Translations under genes and position numbers: made by a program
Origin: Pararhizobium gei
GTDB lineage: Bacteria > Pseudomonadota > Alphaproteobacteria > Rhizobiales > Rhizobiaceae
NCBI RefSeq assembly: GCF_029223885.1
Contig: NZ_CP119409.1
Location: forward strand, 2,754,001-2,818,000
Direction of reading: 5' to 3'
DNA length: 64,000 bases
Notes under the pieces: model-generated
The model's input: only the letters and a program-made list of their open reading frames with translations
What the model was told of the DNA's origin: nothing
Databases searched by the model: none
Shown: piece after piece, positions 10,767 to 19,961 of the stretch
How positions within the stretch are numbered: position 1 is the stretch's first letter
How the letters are laid out: every line of letters starts with the position of its first letter

Positions 10767-11576
10767 CTATGGACTGGAAAACGGGTTGTCACCGGCAGGG
10801 AGGCTCTTGCCGAGATCTCCGCGCAACAGATTTTCGAAGGGTATAGGCTCAAGTTTCCCCGGCTGCTCGAAGGGATTGGAAAAGGCAAATATGAAGAAGA
10901 GGACGACACCCGAATAGGCGGCGAAAGTGGAGAGCAGAAAAACATGCGTCCGTGTCGGACGAAAGACATAGAATGGCACCGCAAGCAGCGCGAGGCCAGT
11001 CAGGGCCGGCGCCCAGAACAAGCCGCTGAAACTGCCCGCCGCGGTCTCTTCGCGGATCTGTCGAAACCGTGCGATAGCCGTTGCCCGATCGCGCATTCTG
11101 TTGCCCAGATAACGCTGCCGCTCCGTTTCCGCCGTCAGATCGAGCAACCGTTCATAGACATCGTTCCACTCCACCCACGCCTTTGGTGAGAGCCCTTGAC
11201 GATGGCCCAGCCTGCGCCATTCCTCACCGACCACGGCAAGAACGTATTTGGCCAATCCGGTCTGGATCAGCGCAACCGAAGGCCCGCCATAGCGCCCGAT
11301 GTCATTGTAGACGTCGGATATCGCCACGGCCTCCTCCATCAGATTGTTTCGGATGCCCTTGTAGTCGTCAAGTTCCTGAGCATAGACCAGGGCAAGGATC
11401 AGGCCGTGGAGTGCGGCAATCCGCACGGCAATCGTTGCCGCAGCGTCATGGGTACGATCACCGTCGGCGCCGGGCGCAAGCACTTTCCGCGCAAGAAAAT
11501 AACAGCCTAAAACGATCGCGAGCGCGCCCGCCACAAAGACAAAACCTGTGATGATTGAAACGACGAACCCGGGCAT
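10767..11576 (-). CDS. membrane protein, DUF4239/bestrophin-like
   Basis: 269 residues with four clear membrane segments: two near the N-terminus (about 3-30 and 50-65, the second in [20 protein letters not shown]) and two near 190-245 ([20 protein letters not shown] and [23 protein letters not shown]). The middle is a helical cytoplasmic or periplasmic domain. This layout and the short SGLFWAPAL motif match DUF4239 proteins found near nitrile-related and other accessory operons in rhizobia. The function is unknown. It lies 14 bases upstream of nthA, so it may lead the nitrile hydratase operon. The start at MPGFVVSI is chosen by the hydrophobic segment; the upstream open frame is not protein-like. 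Confidence 0.75.
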   Translation of the reverse strand: MPGFVVSIITGFVFVAGALAIVLGCYFLARKVLAPGADGDRTHDAAATIAVRIAALHGLILALVYAQELDDYKGIRNNLMEEAVAISDVYNDIGRYGGPSVALIQTGLAKYVLAVVGEEWRRLGHRQGLSPKAWVEWNDVYERLLDLTAETERQRYLGNRMRDRATAIARFRQIREETAAGSFSGLFWAPALTGLALLAVPFYVFRPTRTHVFLLSTFAAYSGVVLFFIFAFSNPFEQPGKLEPIPFENLLRGDLGKSLPAGDNPFSSP

Positions 11577-11637
11577 CGGCACATCTTCGTTCTGAAAAGG
11601 ACGGAATCGCAGCCCGCCACGGAGAAGCTGAACTACT

Positions 11638-12231
11638 CTAGCGCAGCATCGGCCAAAGACTGACGACGAGCAAGACCGCCATGATGATATTGAACCATTT
11701 GAGCCGAACAGGATCCGAAAGCCATTGCCGCAGAACTGAGCCAAAGCCGGCCCAGGTGGACACGCTCGGCACATTCACAAGCGCGAAAATCAGGCCGACA
11801 ACCATAACGCTGAACAGATAGCTCTGCTCGCTTGTATAGGTCGCCATGGCGGAAACGGCCATGACCCAGGCCTTCGGATTGACCCATTGGAAAGCGGCAG
11901 CCTGCAGGAAGGTCATCGGCACTGCGTTCGCCTTGCCCTCTGACAGCGTCCGCGACGTGCCGATCTTCCAGGCGATCCAGACCAGATAGGCGCCGCCGGC
12001 AAATTTCAGCACCGTGTAGAGCAGAGGCACAGAGTGAAGAAGCGCGCCGAGACCGAGGCCAACGGAGATGAGCAGGAACAGGAACCCCGTGCCAATACCG
12101 AACATATGCGGAATCGTCCGCATGAACCCGAAATTCACCCCGGATGCGAAAAGCATCATATTGTTCGGACCCGGCGTAATCGACGTCGTGAGCGCAAAGA
12201 GAAACAGCGCGACAAGCGTATCGGCCTGCAT
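11638..12231 (-). CDS. LysE/RhtB-family amino acid exporter
   Basis: 197 residues with six hydrophobic segments. The family signature ALTTSITPGPNNMMLFASG is at about residues 13-31, and the second marker AFQWVNPKAWVMAVSA near residue 115 is typical of RhtB-type exporters. CTGGAGTG lies upstream of the ATG. It exports small molecules, usually amino acids, across the inner membrane; the substrate is not predictable. Divergent from the aldo/keto reductase gene with 192 bases between starts, which should hold both promoters. An 11-base odd palindrome (CAACTTAGTTG, 12256-12266) there might be an operator. Confidence 0.9.
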   Translation of the reverse strand: MQADTLVALFLFALTTSITPGPNNMMLFASGVNFGFMRTIPHMFGIGTGFLFLLISVGLGLGALLHSVPLLYTVLKFAGGAYLVWIAWKIGTSRTLSEGKANAVPMTFLQAAAFQWVNPKAWVMAVSAMATYTSEQSYLFSVMVVGLIFALVNVPSVSTWAGFGSVLRQWLSDPVRLKWFNIIMAVLLVVSLWPMLR

Positions 12232-12423
12232 GAAATTCACTCCAGATATTTTCAGCAACTTAGTTGAGCTGTTTTCCCGGACCACCCGAAACTTGTCACC
12301 ATGACAAGAAGCAGACAACGCTGCCTTTTCTCTGGCGCCTGACCTTTGCACTGTCGCACTGCGCCATAAATGAAACATTGGCGGCGCCTAGAACGTTCGT
12401 CTTTGAAGGCCAGGAGGATATTC

Positions 12424-13269
12424 ATGCACCACCCCATTCCGACGACAGCGTTACCTTCGGGGCGAACCGTTCCCGTCATTGGCCAGGGCACCTGGCACAT
12501 GGGCGAGCGCAAGCAGGCTTTCGCAGAAGAAGTCAAAAGCTTGCGGCACGGCCTCGACCTCGGCATGACCCTCATCGACACCGCGGAAATGTACGCCGAC
12601 GGCGGTGCCGAGCGCGTCGTCGGTGAAGCGATCAAGGGGCGGCGCGACGATGCTTTCGTCGTCAGCAAGGTGTTGCCGACCAATGCCGGTGCTGAAGGTG
12701 CCAAAAGAGCCTGCGAAGCCAGCCTCCGGCGGCTGGGCACGGACTATATAGACCTCTATCTTCTGCATTGGCGCGGGCGCTATAAGCTGACTGAGACGAT
12801 CGACGCCTTCGAGGGGCTACGGCGGCAAGGCAAGATCGGCGCATGGGGTGTTTCGAATTTCGACACGGACGACATGGACGAGTTGCTCTCCCTGTCCAAT
12901 GGAACCGAGGTCGCGACCAATCAGGTGCTTTACAACCTCAACCGTCGCGGCATTGAGTATGACCTCTTGGGGGCAAGCCAGGCGCGGGGCATGCCGGTCA
13001 TGGCCTATTCTCCGCTCGACGAGGCCCGGCTTTTGCGCCACCCGGACTTGATCCACATCGCCAAGGCCCACCAGGCGACCGTCGCCCAGGTTGCGCTTGC
13101 TTTCCTGATCAGCAAACCGGGGGTCATCGTCATTCCCAAGACCGGCATGCAGGAACGTGTTCGGGAAAACCGCGGAAGCGTGGACGTCAAGCTGACCGGG
13201 GACGACCTGACGCTGCTCGACAAGGCCTTTCCTCCGCCCATGGCAAAAATGGCACTGGAAATGATCTGA
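12424..13269 (+). CDS. Aldo/keto reductase
   Basis: 281-residue TIM-barrel NADPH oxidoreductase. The catalytic tetrad is visible: Asp and Tyr in [12 protein letters not shown], Lys in VVSKVLP, and His in LYLLHWRG. The C-terminal cofactor-binding motif VIVIPKTG is also present. Closest in pattern to the 2,5-diketo-gluconate reductase/YeaE-like bacterial group. A very good ribosome-binding site (CCAGGAGGATATTC) fixes the start at MHHPIPTT; an upstream in-frame ATG is ignored. The likely job is detoxification of aldehydes such as methylglyoxal, by family only. Confidence 0.92.
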   Translation: MHHPIPTTALPSGRTVPVIGQGTWHMGERKQAFAEEVKSLRHGLDLGMTLIDTAEMYADGGAERVVGEAIKGRRDDAFVVSKVLPTNAGAEGAKRACEASLRRLGTDYIDLYLLHWRGRYKLTETIDAFEGLRRQGKIGAWGVSNFDTDDMDELLSLSNGTEVATNQVLYNLNRRGIEYDLLGASQARGMPVMAYSPLDEARLLRHPDLIHIAKAHQATVAQVALAFLISKPGVIVIPKTGMQERVRENRGSVDVKLTGDDLTLLDKAFPPPMAKMALEMI

Positions 13270-13293
13270 CGAAGACGCTGCATCGGTGAGACT

Positions 13294-13310
13294 GGGCGCC
13301 AGCGGCGCCC
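13294..13310 (+). terminator. hairpin after aldo/keto reductase
   Basis: GGGCGCC-AGC-GGCGCCC forms a 7-bp perfect stem between the convergent aldo/keto reductase and ilvN genes. No proper T-run follows on either strand, so termination may be weak. Confidence 0.4.
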
Positions 13311-13320
13311 ATTCCATTAT

Positions 13321-13893
13321 CTACATCCCCTGAGGGCCGCGGTTCATCGCTGCGATGCCGGTGCGGCAGACTTCGATGACCCCAAGCGGCTTCATGATAG
13401 CCACGAACTGGTCGATCTTGGAGGACTTGCCGGTGATCTCGAGGATGAAATGCTCGAGCGTCGCGTCGATCACCTTGGCGTGGAAGGCATCGGCGAGACG
13501 CAAGGTTTCGGCGCGGCTCTCGCCCTGACCATTGACCTTGACCAGCGCCACCTCCCGCTCGATCGGCCGGTCGTGACCGAGTTCAGCGGCGCGAACCGTC
13601 AGATCGACGACGCGGTGGACCGGGACGATGCGTTCCAGCTGCGCCTTGATCTGCTCCAGCACATGCGGCGTACCGCGTGTGACGATGGTGATGCGCGACA
13701 GGTGCGACTGATGTTCGGTCTCTGAAACCGTCAAGCTTTCGATGTTGTAGCCCCGGCCTGAAAACAGGCCGATGACGCGAGCGAGAACGCCCGGTTCGTT
13801 ATCGACCAGAACCGAGAGCGTATGGTTTTCCGCCTTCTCGGTTTCCTTGGCGATGAAATAGGCAGAGCCGGTGGGCTGAAGATGTGCGTTCAT
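13321..13893 (-). CDS. ilvN: Acetolactate synthase, small (regulatory) subunit
   Basis: 190 residues. It activates the large subunit and confers feedback inhibition by valine. The N-terminal ACT domain is at about 23-95 (HTLSVLVDNEPGVLARVIGLFSGRGYNIESLTV), followed by the C-terminal ALS_ss_C domain (REVALVKVNGQGESRAETLRLADAFHAKVID). It follows ilvI directly with a 22-base gap in the same operon, and is therefore under the same attenuator. Often called ilvH in rhizobia. Confidence 0.97.
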   Translation of the reverse strand: MNAHLQPTGSAYFIAKETEKAENHTLSVLVDNEPGVLARVIGLFSGRGYNIESLTVSETEHQSHLSRITIVTRGTPHVLEQIKAQLERIVPVHRVVDLTVRAAELGHDRPIEREVALVKVNGQGESRAETLRLADAFHAKVIDATLEHFILEITGKSSKIDQFVAIMKPLGVIEVCRTGIAAMNRGPQGM

Positions 13894-13915
13894 GATCTTG
13901 TCTCTCTCTATTCCA

Positions 13916-15709
13916 TCAAACCAGTGCGCGGCCCTTGGCGTCGATCGCCGTAGCGACCGCTTCGTCCGTGGCTTCGTCCGGCAACAGCATCTCGTTATGC
14001 GCCTTGCCCGATGGGATCATCGGGAAGCAGTTGGCGAGATTGGCGACGCGGCAGTCGAAGATGACGGGTGCCGGGCTGTCGATCATCTCCTGGATCGCAC
14101 CGTCGAGATCTCCGGGCTTTTCGCAGCGTATGCCAACGCCGCCATAGGCTTCGGCCAGTTTGACGAAATCGGGCATGGCCTCGGTATAGGAGTTGGAAAG
14201 GCGGTTGCCGTGCAGCAGCTGCTGCCACTGGCGTACCATGCCCATATACTGGTTGTTCAGGATGAAGATCTTGACCGGCAGGTTATGCTGCACGGCACAC
14301 GACATTTCTTGGATGCACATCTGGATCGAGGCATCGCCGGCAATATCGATGACGAGTGAGTCCGGATGCGCGACCTGAACGCCGATTGCCGCCGGGAAGC
14401 CATAGCCCATGGTGCCGAGGCCACCGGAGGTCATCCAGCGGTTCGGATGCTCGAAGCCGTAGAACTGGGCTGCCCACATCTGGTGCTGGCCAACTTCTGT
14501 GGTGATATAGGTGTCACGATGCTTGGTCAGCTCATAGAGCCGCTGGATCGCATATTGCGGCATGATGACGTCGTCGCTCATCTTGTAGGCGAGCGAGTTA
14601 CGGCCGCGCCAGCGAACGATACCGGTCCACCAGTCTTCCAGGCGGCTCTTGTCGATCTCGCTCGCCGACGCCCGCCACTGGCGAACCATGTCCTCCAAGA
14701 CATTGCCGACATCGCCGATGATCGGAACATCGACGCGAACGGTCTTGTTGATCGAGGACGGATCGATATCGATATGGATCTTCTTGGAGTTTGGGGAGAA
14801 CGCATTGAGCCGGCCGGTGATGCGGTCGTCGAAGCGCGCGCCGATGCAAACCATGACGTCGCAATCATGCATCGCCATATTGGCCTCGTAGGTGCCGTGC
14901 ATGCCGAGCATGCCAAGCCAGTTCTCGCCCGATGCGGGATAGGCGCCGAGCCCCATCAGCGTCGAGGTAATCGGAAAATTGGTCAATTCGACCAGTTCGC
15001 GCAGCAACTGCGAGGCTTCCGGGCCGGAGTTGACGACGCCGCCGCCGGAATAGATGACCGGACGACGCGCGGTCTTCATCAGCGCGATGGCCTCGGCAAT
15101 CCGCCGCGCGTCGCCCTGAAGCTTCGGCTGATAGCTTGCCTGGACGGGAGCGGCTGACGGCGGGGTATAGGTGCCGGTCGCGAACTGGACGTCCTTCGGG
15201 ATATCCACGACGACAGGGCCCGGGCGGCCGGACTGCGCGATGCGGAACGCCTCATGGATGATCCGGGCGAGATCGTTGACGTCCTTGACCAGCCAGTTGT
15301 GCTTGGTGCAGGGACGCGTGATGCCGACCGTGTCGCACTCCTGGAATGCGTCCGAACCGATCAGAGAGGTCGGAACCTGGCCCGTCAGGCAGACCAGCGG
15401 GATCGAGTCCATCAGCGCATCCTGCAGCGGCGTCACGGCGTTCGTGGCGCCCGGCCCGGATGTTACCAGCATGACGCCGACCTTGCCCGTAGAGCGCGCA
15501 TAACCTTCAGCCATATGGCCGGCGCCCTGCTCGTGGCGGACGAGGATGTGCTTGATATCTTCCTGCTGGAAAATTTCATCATAGATTGGCAGGACGGCGC
15601 CGCCCGGATAGCCGAAAATATGCTCGACGCCGTTGTCCTTCAGCGCGCGAAGAACGATTTCCGCGCCTGTCATCTGGTTGCCTGCCGTCTGGGTATCTGT
15701 CCCGCTCAT
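13916..15709 (-). CDS. ilvI: Acetolactate synthase, large (catalytic) subunit
   Basis: First common step of Val, Leu and Ile synthesis: ThDP- and FAD-dependent condensation of pyruvate with pyruvate or 2-ketobutyrate. 597 residues from the chosen ATG; an in-frame ATG at 15727 would add six residues. Domains in order: ThDP-binding PYR domain with catalytic Glu in VRHEQGAGHMAEGYAR, central FAD domain, and C-terminal ThDP/Mg domain with the GDASIQMCIQEM...NNQYMGMV signature. Large subunit of the pair with ilvN just downstream. Transcription starts far upstream and passes through a leader peptide and attenuator. Sometimes annotated ilvB. Confidence 0.97.
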   Translation of the reverse strand: MSGTDTQTAGNQMTGAEIVLRALKDNGVEHIFGYPGGAVLPIYDEIFQQEDIKHILVRHEQGAGHMAEGYARSTGKVGVMLVTSGPGATNAVTPLQDALMDSIPLVCLTGQVPTSLIGSDAFQECDTVGITRPCTKHNWLVKDVNDLARIIHEAFRIAQSGRPGPVVVDIPKDVQFATGTYTPPSAAPVQASYQPKLQGDARRIAEAIALMKTARRPVIYSGGGVVNSGPEASQLLRELVELTNFPITSTLMGLGAYPASGENWLGMLGMHGTYEANMAMHDCDVMVCIGARFDDRITGRLNAFSPNSKKIHIDIDPSSINKTVRVDVPIIGDVGNVLEDMVRQWRASASEIDKSRLEDWWTGIVRWRGRNSLAYKMSDDVIMPQYAIQRLYELTKHRDTYITTEVGQHQMWAAQFYGFEHPNRWMTSGGLGTMGYGFPAAIGVQVAHPDSLVIDIAGDASIQMCIQEMSCAVQHNLPVKIFILNNQYMGMVRQWQQLLHGNRLSNSYTEAMPDFVKLAEAYGGVGIRCEKPGDLDGAIQEMIDSPAPVIFDCRVANLANCFPMIPSGKAHNEMLLPDEATDEAVATAIDAKGRALV

Positions 15710-15766
15710 TGGCCTGTTTCCGTCCATGTTAGCGTGTTTTATTGGGGATTAGCTGGTTTCAGGGCA

Positions 15767-15793
15767 TAAAAAAAGGCCCCGTCAGGAGCCTCG
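15767..15793 (-). terminator. attenuator (regulated terminator) of the ilvI-ilvN operon
   Basis: On the minus strand, GGCTCC-TGAC-GGGGCC folds into a 6-bp stem followed directly by a run of seven T. It lies between the leader peptide gene and ilvI, at the position expected of a transcription attenuator: fast translation of the leader favours this terminator, while stalling at Val/Ile/Leu codons would free the alternative fold. Confidence 0.82.
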
Positions 15794-15823
15794 TATCGCG
15801 CATGGGTGGCTATCGCCGGATGG

Positions 15824-15880
15824 TTACACCATCCTGCCCATGCGCCGTCCCACCACAAGAATAACAACAGAGTTTTTCAT
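15824..15880 (-). CDS. branched-chain leader peptide of the ilvI-ilvN operon
   Basis: An 18-residue peptide MKNSVVILVVGRRMGRMV, too short for usual gene finding. Six consecutive regulatory codons (Val-Val-Ile-Leu-Val-Val) identify it as a ribosome-sensing leader for branched-chain amino acids. It ends about 30 bases before the attenuator hairpin. A strong promoter-like pair places the transcription start within a few bases of its ATG, so there is little or no room for a ribosome-binding site and the message may begin at or near the AUG. A leaderless start of this kind is known for the trpL leader of Sinorhizobium meliloti. Confidence 0.85.
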   Translation of the reverse strand: MKNSVVILVVGRRMGRMV

Positions 15881-15888
15881 GGCGGCAG

Positions 15889-15916
15889 TGATAGCCACAA
15901 AAGCGGACGGCGTCAA
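15889..15916 (-). promoter_or_regulatory. promoter of the ilv leader and ilvI-ilvN
   Basis: On the minus strand TTGACG (15916-15911) and CTATCA (15894-15889) are separated by 16 bases, a good match to the alphaproteobacterial housekeeping pattern CTTGAC-N17-CTATAT. The predicted start is near 15882, only a couple of bases before the leader ATG at 15880. Confidence 0.6.
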
Positions 15917-16033
15917 CGACAATTCGGGAAAATGAAATCAACTGCACCCTATCGGCAAAGTGGCAGCAAGTGGCGGAAACATCTTGTTAAATTCCTTCCC
16001 GTAATACTGTCCGATCATGGCAGAGGCATCCCA

Positions 16034-18073
16034 TTGCTGAACAGCGACCTTCATACATCCGTCAGCGCCGGCGAACAGGAGCGGCGCGATACCCTGAAAC
16101 GCGGCAATCGCTTTCTCGGCCGGGTCGTCGCGTGCAACGGGTCGCGCGCGACCATCTCCGCCCTTGCCGAAAACGGCGAGACTGCGCTCAGTGAGCTCTG
16201 GTCCGTCGGCCGGCTGATCTCGATCAGTGTCGGCGACAACCGCGTTGTCGCCCTCGTCTACTCCATGCAGACCGCTACCAACGACTGGGGCGAGGAACTC
16301 GACAACACATTCCGCATCGAGGTGGAATTGATGGGCGAAGTGAATGTCGCCCCCTCCGGCCGCGAGGAGTTTTCAGCCGGCATCAGCCAATATCCCTATC
16401 TCGGAGCCATCGCCCACAGGATCCGTTCCGCGGACCTGGCCCGTATCTACGATGCCGGCAAGAATGAAAACTGCATCATCGGCACACTCACCCAGGATGA
16501 GAGCCTGGATGCCACCATCAATGTGCCCTCGATGCTTTCGAAGCATTTTGCCATCGTCGGCACCACCGGCGTCGGCAAGTCGACGGCCGTCAGTCTACTT
16601 CTGCGCAAAGCCATCGCGGCCGATCCGAAGCTCAGGGTGCTGATCCTCGATCCGCACAATGAATTCGCCGCCGCCTTTCCTGATCTTGCCGTTGTCATCG
16701 ATACCGACAATCTGGACATGCCCTTCTGGCTGATGCGGCTCGAGGAATTTGCCGAGGTCGTCTTTCGCGGGCGGCCGGCCGTTCCAGAAGAGCTCGACAT
16801 TCTCCGCGACGTCATTCCCGAGGCAAAACGGGCATTCAAGGGATCTATGGAATCAGGCCTCGCGCGCCGCGCCAGCGAGAAAAGCTCCCTTACCGCCGAC
16901 ACGCCGGTGCCCTACCGCATCGCCGATCTTCTATCGCTGATCGACGAACGAATTGGCCGGCTCGAAGGCCGCAGCGACAAGCCGCACCTGCGGTCGTTGA
17001 AGGTAAGGATCATGAGCGCGATCAATGATCCGCGCTACAATTTCATGTTTTCGTCCAACACGATCACCGACACGATCCTCGAAACGATTGCGAAAATCTT
17101 CCGCATCCCCGGTGACGGCAAGCCCGTGACGACCTTTCAACTTGCCGGAATTCCGTCCGAAGTGGTCAATTCCGTCGCCTCCGTACTCTGCCGCATGGCT
17201 TTCGAAATCGGGCTCTGGAGCAATGGCGGCGTCCATATGCTTGTCGTCTGCGAGGAGGCCCACCGCTACGTGCCTGCAGATCCGAGCCTCGGCTTTATTC
17301 CGACACGGCAGGCGATTGCCCGTATCGCAAAGGAAGGCCGCAAATACGGGGTATCGCTGGGGATTATCACCCAGCGGCCAGGGGAACTCGATCCGACCAT
17401 CCTGTCGCAGTGTTCGACGGTCTTTGCCATGCGGTTGTCCAACGACCGCGATCAGGAGATCATTCGTTCCGCCATTCCCAATTCGTCGATTTCGACAACG
17501 AGCTTCATTTCCTCCATCGGCAATGGCGAAGCAATTGCTTTTGGCGAGGCCGTTGCGGTTCCGATGCGCATGCGCTTTACCCGCGTTGGCGAAAACAACC
17601 TTCCGAAAGCCAATGGAATCGCCGCGAAAACGACGGACGAAACGCCATCGACGATCGATCTGCGCGCTGTTGTCGCCCGCATGCGTGCCCTGAACGGACC
17701 CGATATTTCAAACTTGCAGCAGTCTTACGCAGCAAATGTCGATCCTGCCTACGCTCCGGTCCCGGAGAGCGCGGTCCCTGCGTCCAGCGCCGATGACAGA
17801 CCATCTGTCTCGACCGAAATCGCCTTTAACGAACCCTACAATCCGGGGATGCTGCCGCGCAACGAACCGGCCAGTCCGCATCTTGACCGCTTCAACCAGA
17901 TCCGTAGCCAGTTACTCGGCGGCGAGACGCCTTCTCCACAAACATCGGAACCCTATCGCCCGGCTGCGCGCACCACGTCGGGCTTTGCTCAACAGCCCGC
18001 TCCAGACCTGCCAAGGCCATCTCTGCGCGAAAGCCTTCTGAAGAAACCGCTGAGCGGCATCATCCGCAAATAG
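16034..18073 (+). CDS. HerA-like ATPase (DUF87)
   Basis: About 679 residues from a TTG start preceded by GCAGAGGC; ATGs upstream in frame (for example 15932) would lengthen it but overlap the ilv promoter region. An N-terminal beta-barrel-like part (GNRFLGRVVACNGSRATISAL) matches the HAS-barrel of HerA. Walker A GTTGVGKST lies near residue 176 and the Walker B-like MLVVCEEAHRYVP near residue 400, with ITQRPGELDPTILSQCST afterwards as sensor/arginine-finger region. The last ~130 residues are low-complexity and proline-rich. HerA proteins are hexameric DNA translocases; no nurA-type nuclease gene is adjacent. Ends 5 bases from the convergent miaA stop. Confidence 0.87.
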   Translation: MLNSDLHTSVSAGEQERRDTLKRGNRFLGRVVACNGSRATISALAENGETALSELWSVGRLISISVGDNRVVALVYSMQTATNDWGEELDNTFRIEVELMGEVNVAPSGREEFSAGISQYPYLGAIAHRIRSADLARIYDAGKNENCIIGTLTQDESLDATINVPSMLSKHFAIVGTTGVGKSTAVSLLLRKAIAADPKLRVLILDPHNEFAAAFPDLAVVIDTDNLDMPFWLMRLEEFAEVVFRGRPAVPEELDILRDVIPEAKRAFKGSMESGLARRASEKSSLTADTPVPYRIADLLSLIDERIGRLEGRSDKPHLRSLKVRIMSAINDPRYNFMFSSNTITDTILETIAKIFRIPGDGKPVTTFQLAGIPSEVVNSVASVLCRMAFEIGLWSNGGVHMLVVCEEAHRYVPADPSLGFIPTRQAIARIAKEGRKYGVSLGIITQRPGELDPTILSQCSTVFAMRLSNDRDQEIIRSAIPNSSISTTSFISSIGNGEAIAFGEAVAVPMRMRFTRVGENNLPKANGIAAKTTDETPSTIDLRAVVARMRALNGPDISNLQQSYAANVDPAYAPVPESAVPASSADDRPSVSTEIAFNEPYNPGMLPRNEPASPHLDRFNQIRSQLLGGETPSPQTSEPYRPAARTTSGFAQQPAPDLPRPSLRESLLKKPLSGIIRK

Positions 18074-18078
18074 CACCT

Positions 18079-18981
18079 TCAGACACTGGCCGGGTCGAGA
18101 CGGTGCCAGCTTTCATCCAGCTGGTTCCGGAACCAGGTCATCTGCCGCTTTGCATATTGCCGTGTTGCCGCCGACGCGGTTTCGACGACCTTCGCCTCGG
18201 TCATCGTTCCCCCCAGCATGGCTGTTATCTGCGGCACGCCGATCGCTTTCATGGCCGGCATGTCCGGGTGAAGGCCGAGGGAGAGCAGCTTTTCAACCTC
18301 CTCTACCGCACCTTGTTTTAGCATCTGCGCGAATCGCCTGTCGATGCGCTGGCGCAGAAGCTGGCGCTCCGGCAGGACGACGAGTTTCAGGGCGCGATCA
18401 GCAGCGATGGTCATAGGGCCTTGCTGCGCTTGAAAAACGCGAATCGATTGTCCGGTCGTGGCAAAAACCTCAAGCGCGCGGGCGATCCTCTGGCCGTCTC
18501 CCGGTCGCAAGCTGGCCGCCGTTGCGGGATCGATTGCCGCAAGCACGGCATGCAAGGCCTCCGGCCCTTCGTCGTGCAAACGCCCCCTTACTGTGTCACG
18601 AACGGCCGGTGGGATTGCCGGCATATCCGAAAGCCCGCCGGTGAGCGCCTTGAAGTACAATCCGGTCCCCCCGACGAAAACCGGAATTCGCCCGGCGCCA
18701 CGCACGGCGCCAAGGAGCGCGCCCACATCACGGAGCCATTCGCCGGTGGAATAAAGCTGCGAAGCCGGAACATGACCATAGAGATGATGCGGGATATCCT
18801 GCATATCGTCGTCGGACGGGCGCGCGGTCAGCACATGCAGCGTGTCGTAGACCTGCATGCTGTCGGCATTGATGACGACACCGCCGTGCCGTTTCGCCAT
18901 CTCGACTGCAAGAGCGGACTTGCCGCTGGCAGTCGGCCCGGTTATCAGGATCGCATCCTGTCCCGTTTCAAGGTTTTTCAT
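18079..18981 (-). CDS. miaA: tRNA dimethylallyltransferase
   Basis: Adds the isopentenyl group to N6 of A37 in tRNAs reading UNN codons, stabilising codon pairing. 300 residues. P-loop ILITGPTASGKSALAVEMAK near the N-terminus, then INADSMQVYD (the DSxQ catalytic Asp and tRNA contact), VGGTGLYFKAL, and the C-terminal FAQMLKQGAVEEVEKLL...TRQYAKRQMTWFRNQ. Two adjacent ATGs (18984 and 18981) compete; the second has better spacing from GAAGG. The start overlaps the divergent serB start, so the promoter must lie inside serB. Confidence 0.96.
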   Translation of the reverse strand: MKNLETGQDAILITGPTASGKSALAVEMAKRHGGVVINADSMQVYDTLHVLTARPSDDDMQDIPHHLYGHVPASQLYSTGEWLRDVGALLGAVRGAGRIPVFVGGTGLYFKALTGGLSDMPAIPPAVRDTVRGRLHDEGPEALHAVLAAIDPATAASLRPGDGQRIARALEVFATTGQSIRVFQAQQGPMTIAADRALKLVVLPERQLLRQRIDRRFAQMLKQGAVEEVEKLLSLGLHPDMPAMKAIGVPQITAMLGGTMTEAKVVETASAATRQYAKRQMTWFRNQLDESWHRLDPASV

Positions 18982-18982
18982 C

Positions 18983-19870
18983 ATGGCCTTCGTTGCCACG
19001 CTTGTTGCCAATCCGTCAAATCCCGTTCTGACGCCGGCGATCGCCGAGGAAGCCGCCGCTGCCGTCAATGCGTCCGGCCTGTACTGGCTGGCCGACGGGG
19101 TTGCCTGCGATATCGCGCTCAGGGACGGCAGCAATCCGGACTGGCAGGAAGCGCTGCTGCGCGGCGTCGTCGGCGACCTGCCGATCGACGTCGTGGTGCA
19201 GACGGCTGAAACGCGGCGCAAGAAGCTGCTGATCGCCGATATGGACTCGACCATGATCGGCCAGGAGTGCATCGACGAACTGGCGGCGGAAGTCGGACTG
19301 AAGGACAAGGTCTCGGCAATCACCGCGCGTGCCATGAATGGCGAGATCGCCTTCGAGCCGGCGCTGATCGAGCGCGTCGCCCTGCTCAAAGGTTTGCCCG
19401 TTACGGTCGTCGGCGATGTCATCGACCGGCGGATCACGCTGACACCGGGTGGCAGGGAACTCATCGCGACGATGAAGGCCAAAGGCTATTACACCGCTCT
19501 CGTCTCGGGCGGCTTCACTGTCTTTACCGGCCCGATCGGCGAAATGCTGGGTTTCGATGAAAACCGCGCCAATATCCTTCTCGAGGAAGGCGGATACCTG
19601 ACCGGCGCGGTAGCGGAGCCAATCCTTGGGAAACAAGCCAAAGTCGATGCTCTGGTGGACATCACGACCAGGCTCGGCATCTCGACGGCCGAGGCCCTTG
19701 CTGTCGGCGATGGCGCCAACGATCTTGGCATGCTGCATCTGGCCGGATCGGGCGTCGCCCTGCATGCGAAGCCCATCGTTTCCTCGCAGGTAAACATCCG
19801 CATCGATCATGCCGACCTGACCGCCCTTCTCTACATTCAGGGCTACCGGAAGACGGATTTCGCGGCCTGA
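18983..19870 (+). CDS. serB: Phosphoserine phosphatase
   Basis: Last step of serine synthesis: hydrolysis of O-phosphoserine. 295-residue HAD-family enzyme with all motifs: nucleophile DMDSTMIGQECIDELA (motif I DxDST), VSGGFTVFTG (motif II Ser), GKQAKVDAL Lys, and AVGDGANDLGML (motif III). The first ~75 residues form an N-terminal extension often seen in this group. The start codon abuts miaA on the other strand (shared bases at 18981-18984), so the serB promoter has to lie within miaA. Confidence 0.96.
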   Translation: MAFVATLVANPSNPVLTPAIAEEAAAAVNASGLYWLADGVACDIALRDGSNPDWQEALLRGVVGDLPIDVVVQTAETRRKKLLIADMDSTMIGQECIDELAAEVGLKDKVSAITARAMNGEIAFEPALIERVALLKGLPVTVVGDVIDRRITLTPGGRELIATMKAKGYYTALVSGGFTVFTGPIGEMLGFDENRANILLEEGGYLTGAVAEPILGKQAKVDALVDITTRLGISTAEALAVGDGANDLGMLHLAGSGVALHAKPIVSSQVNIRIDHADLTALLYIQGYRKTDFAA

Positions 19871-19961
19871 CCGCGATCACGGCGCGCAGAGGACATTGTC
19901 TCGTCAAGCGTCCTGACGGCGCACTTCGTTTGCGTACCTGACAAAGGCTCCGTCGCCTTGC

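Noticed and set aside
16034..18073. HerA-based phage defence system
   Set aside because: No SIR2, DUF4297, NurA or other defence partner is adjacent, and the gene lies between housekeeping genes.
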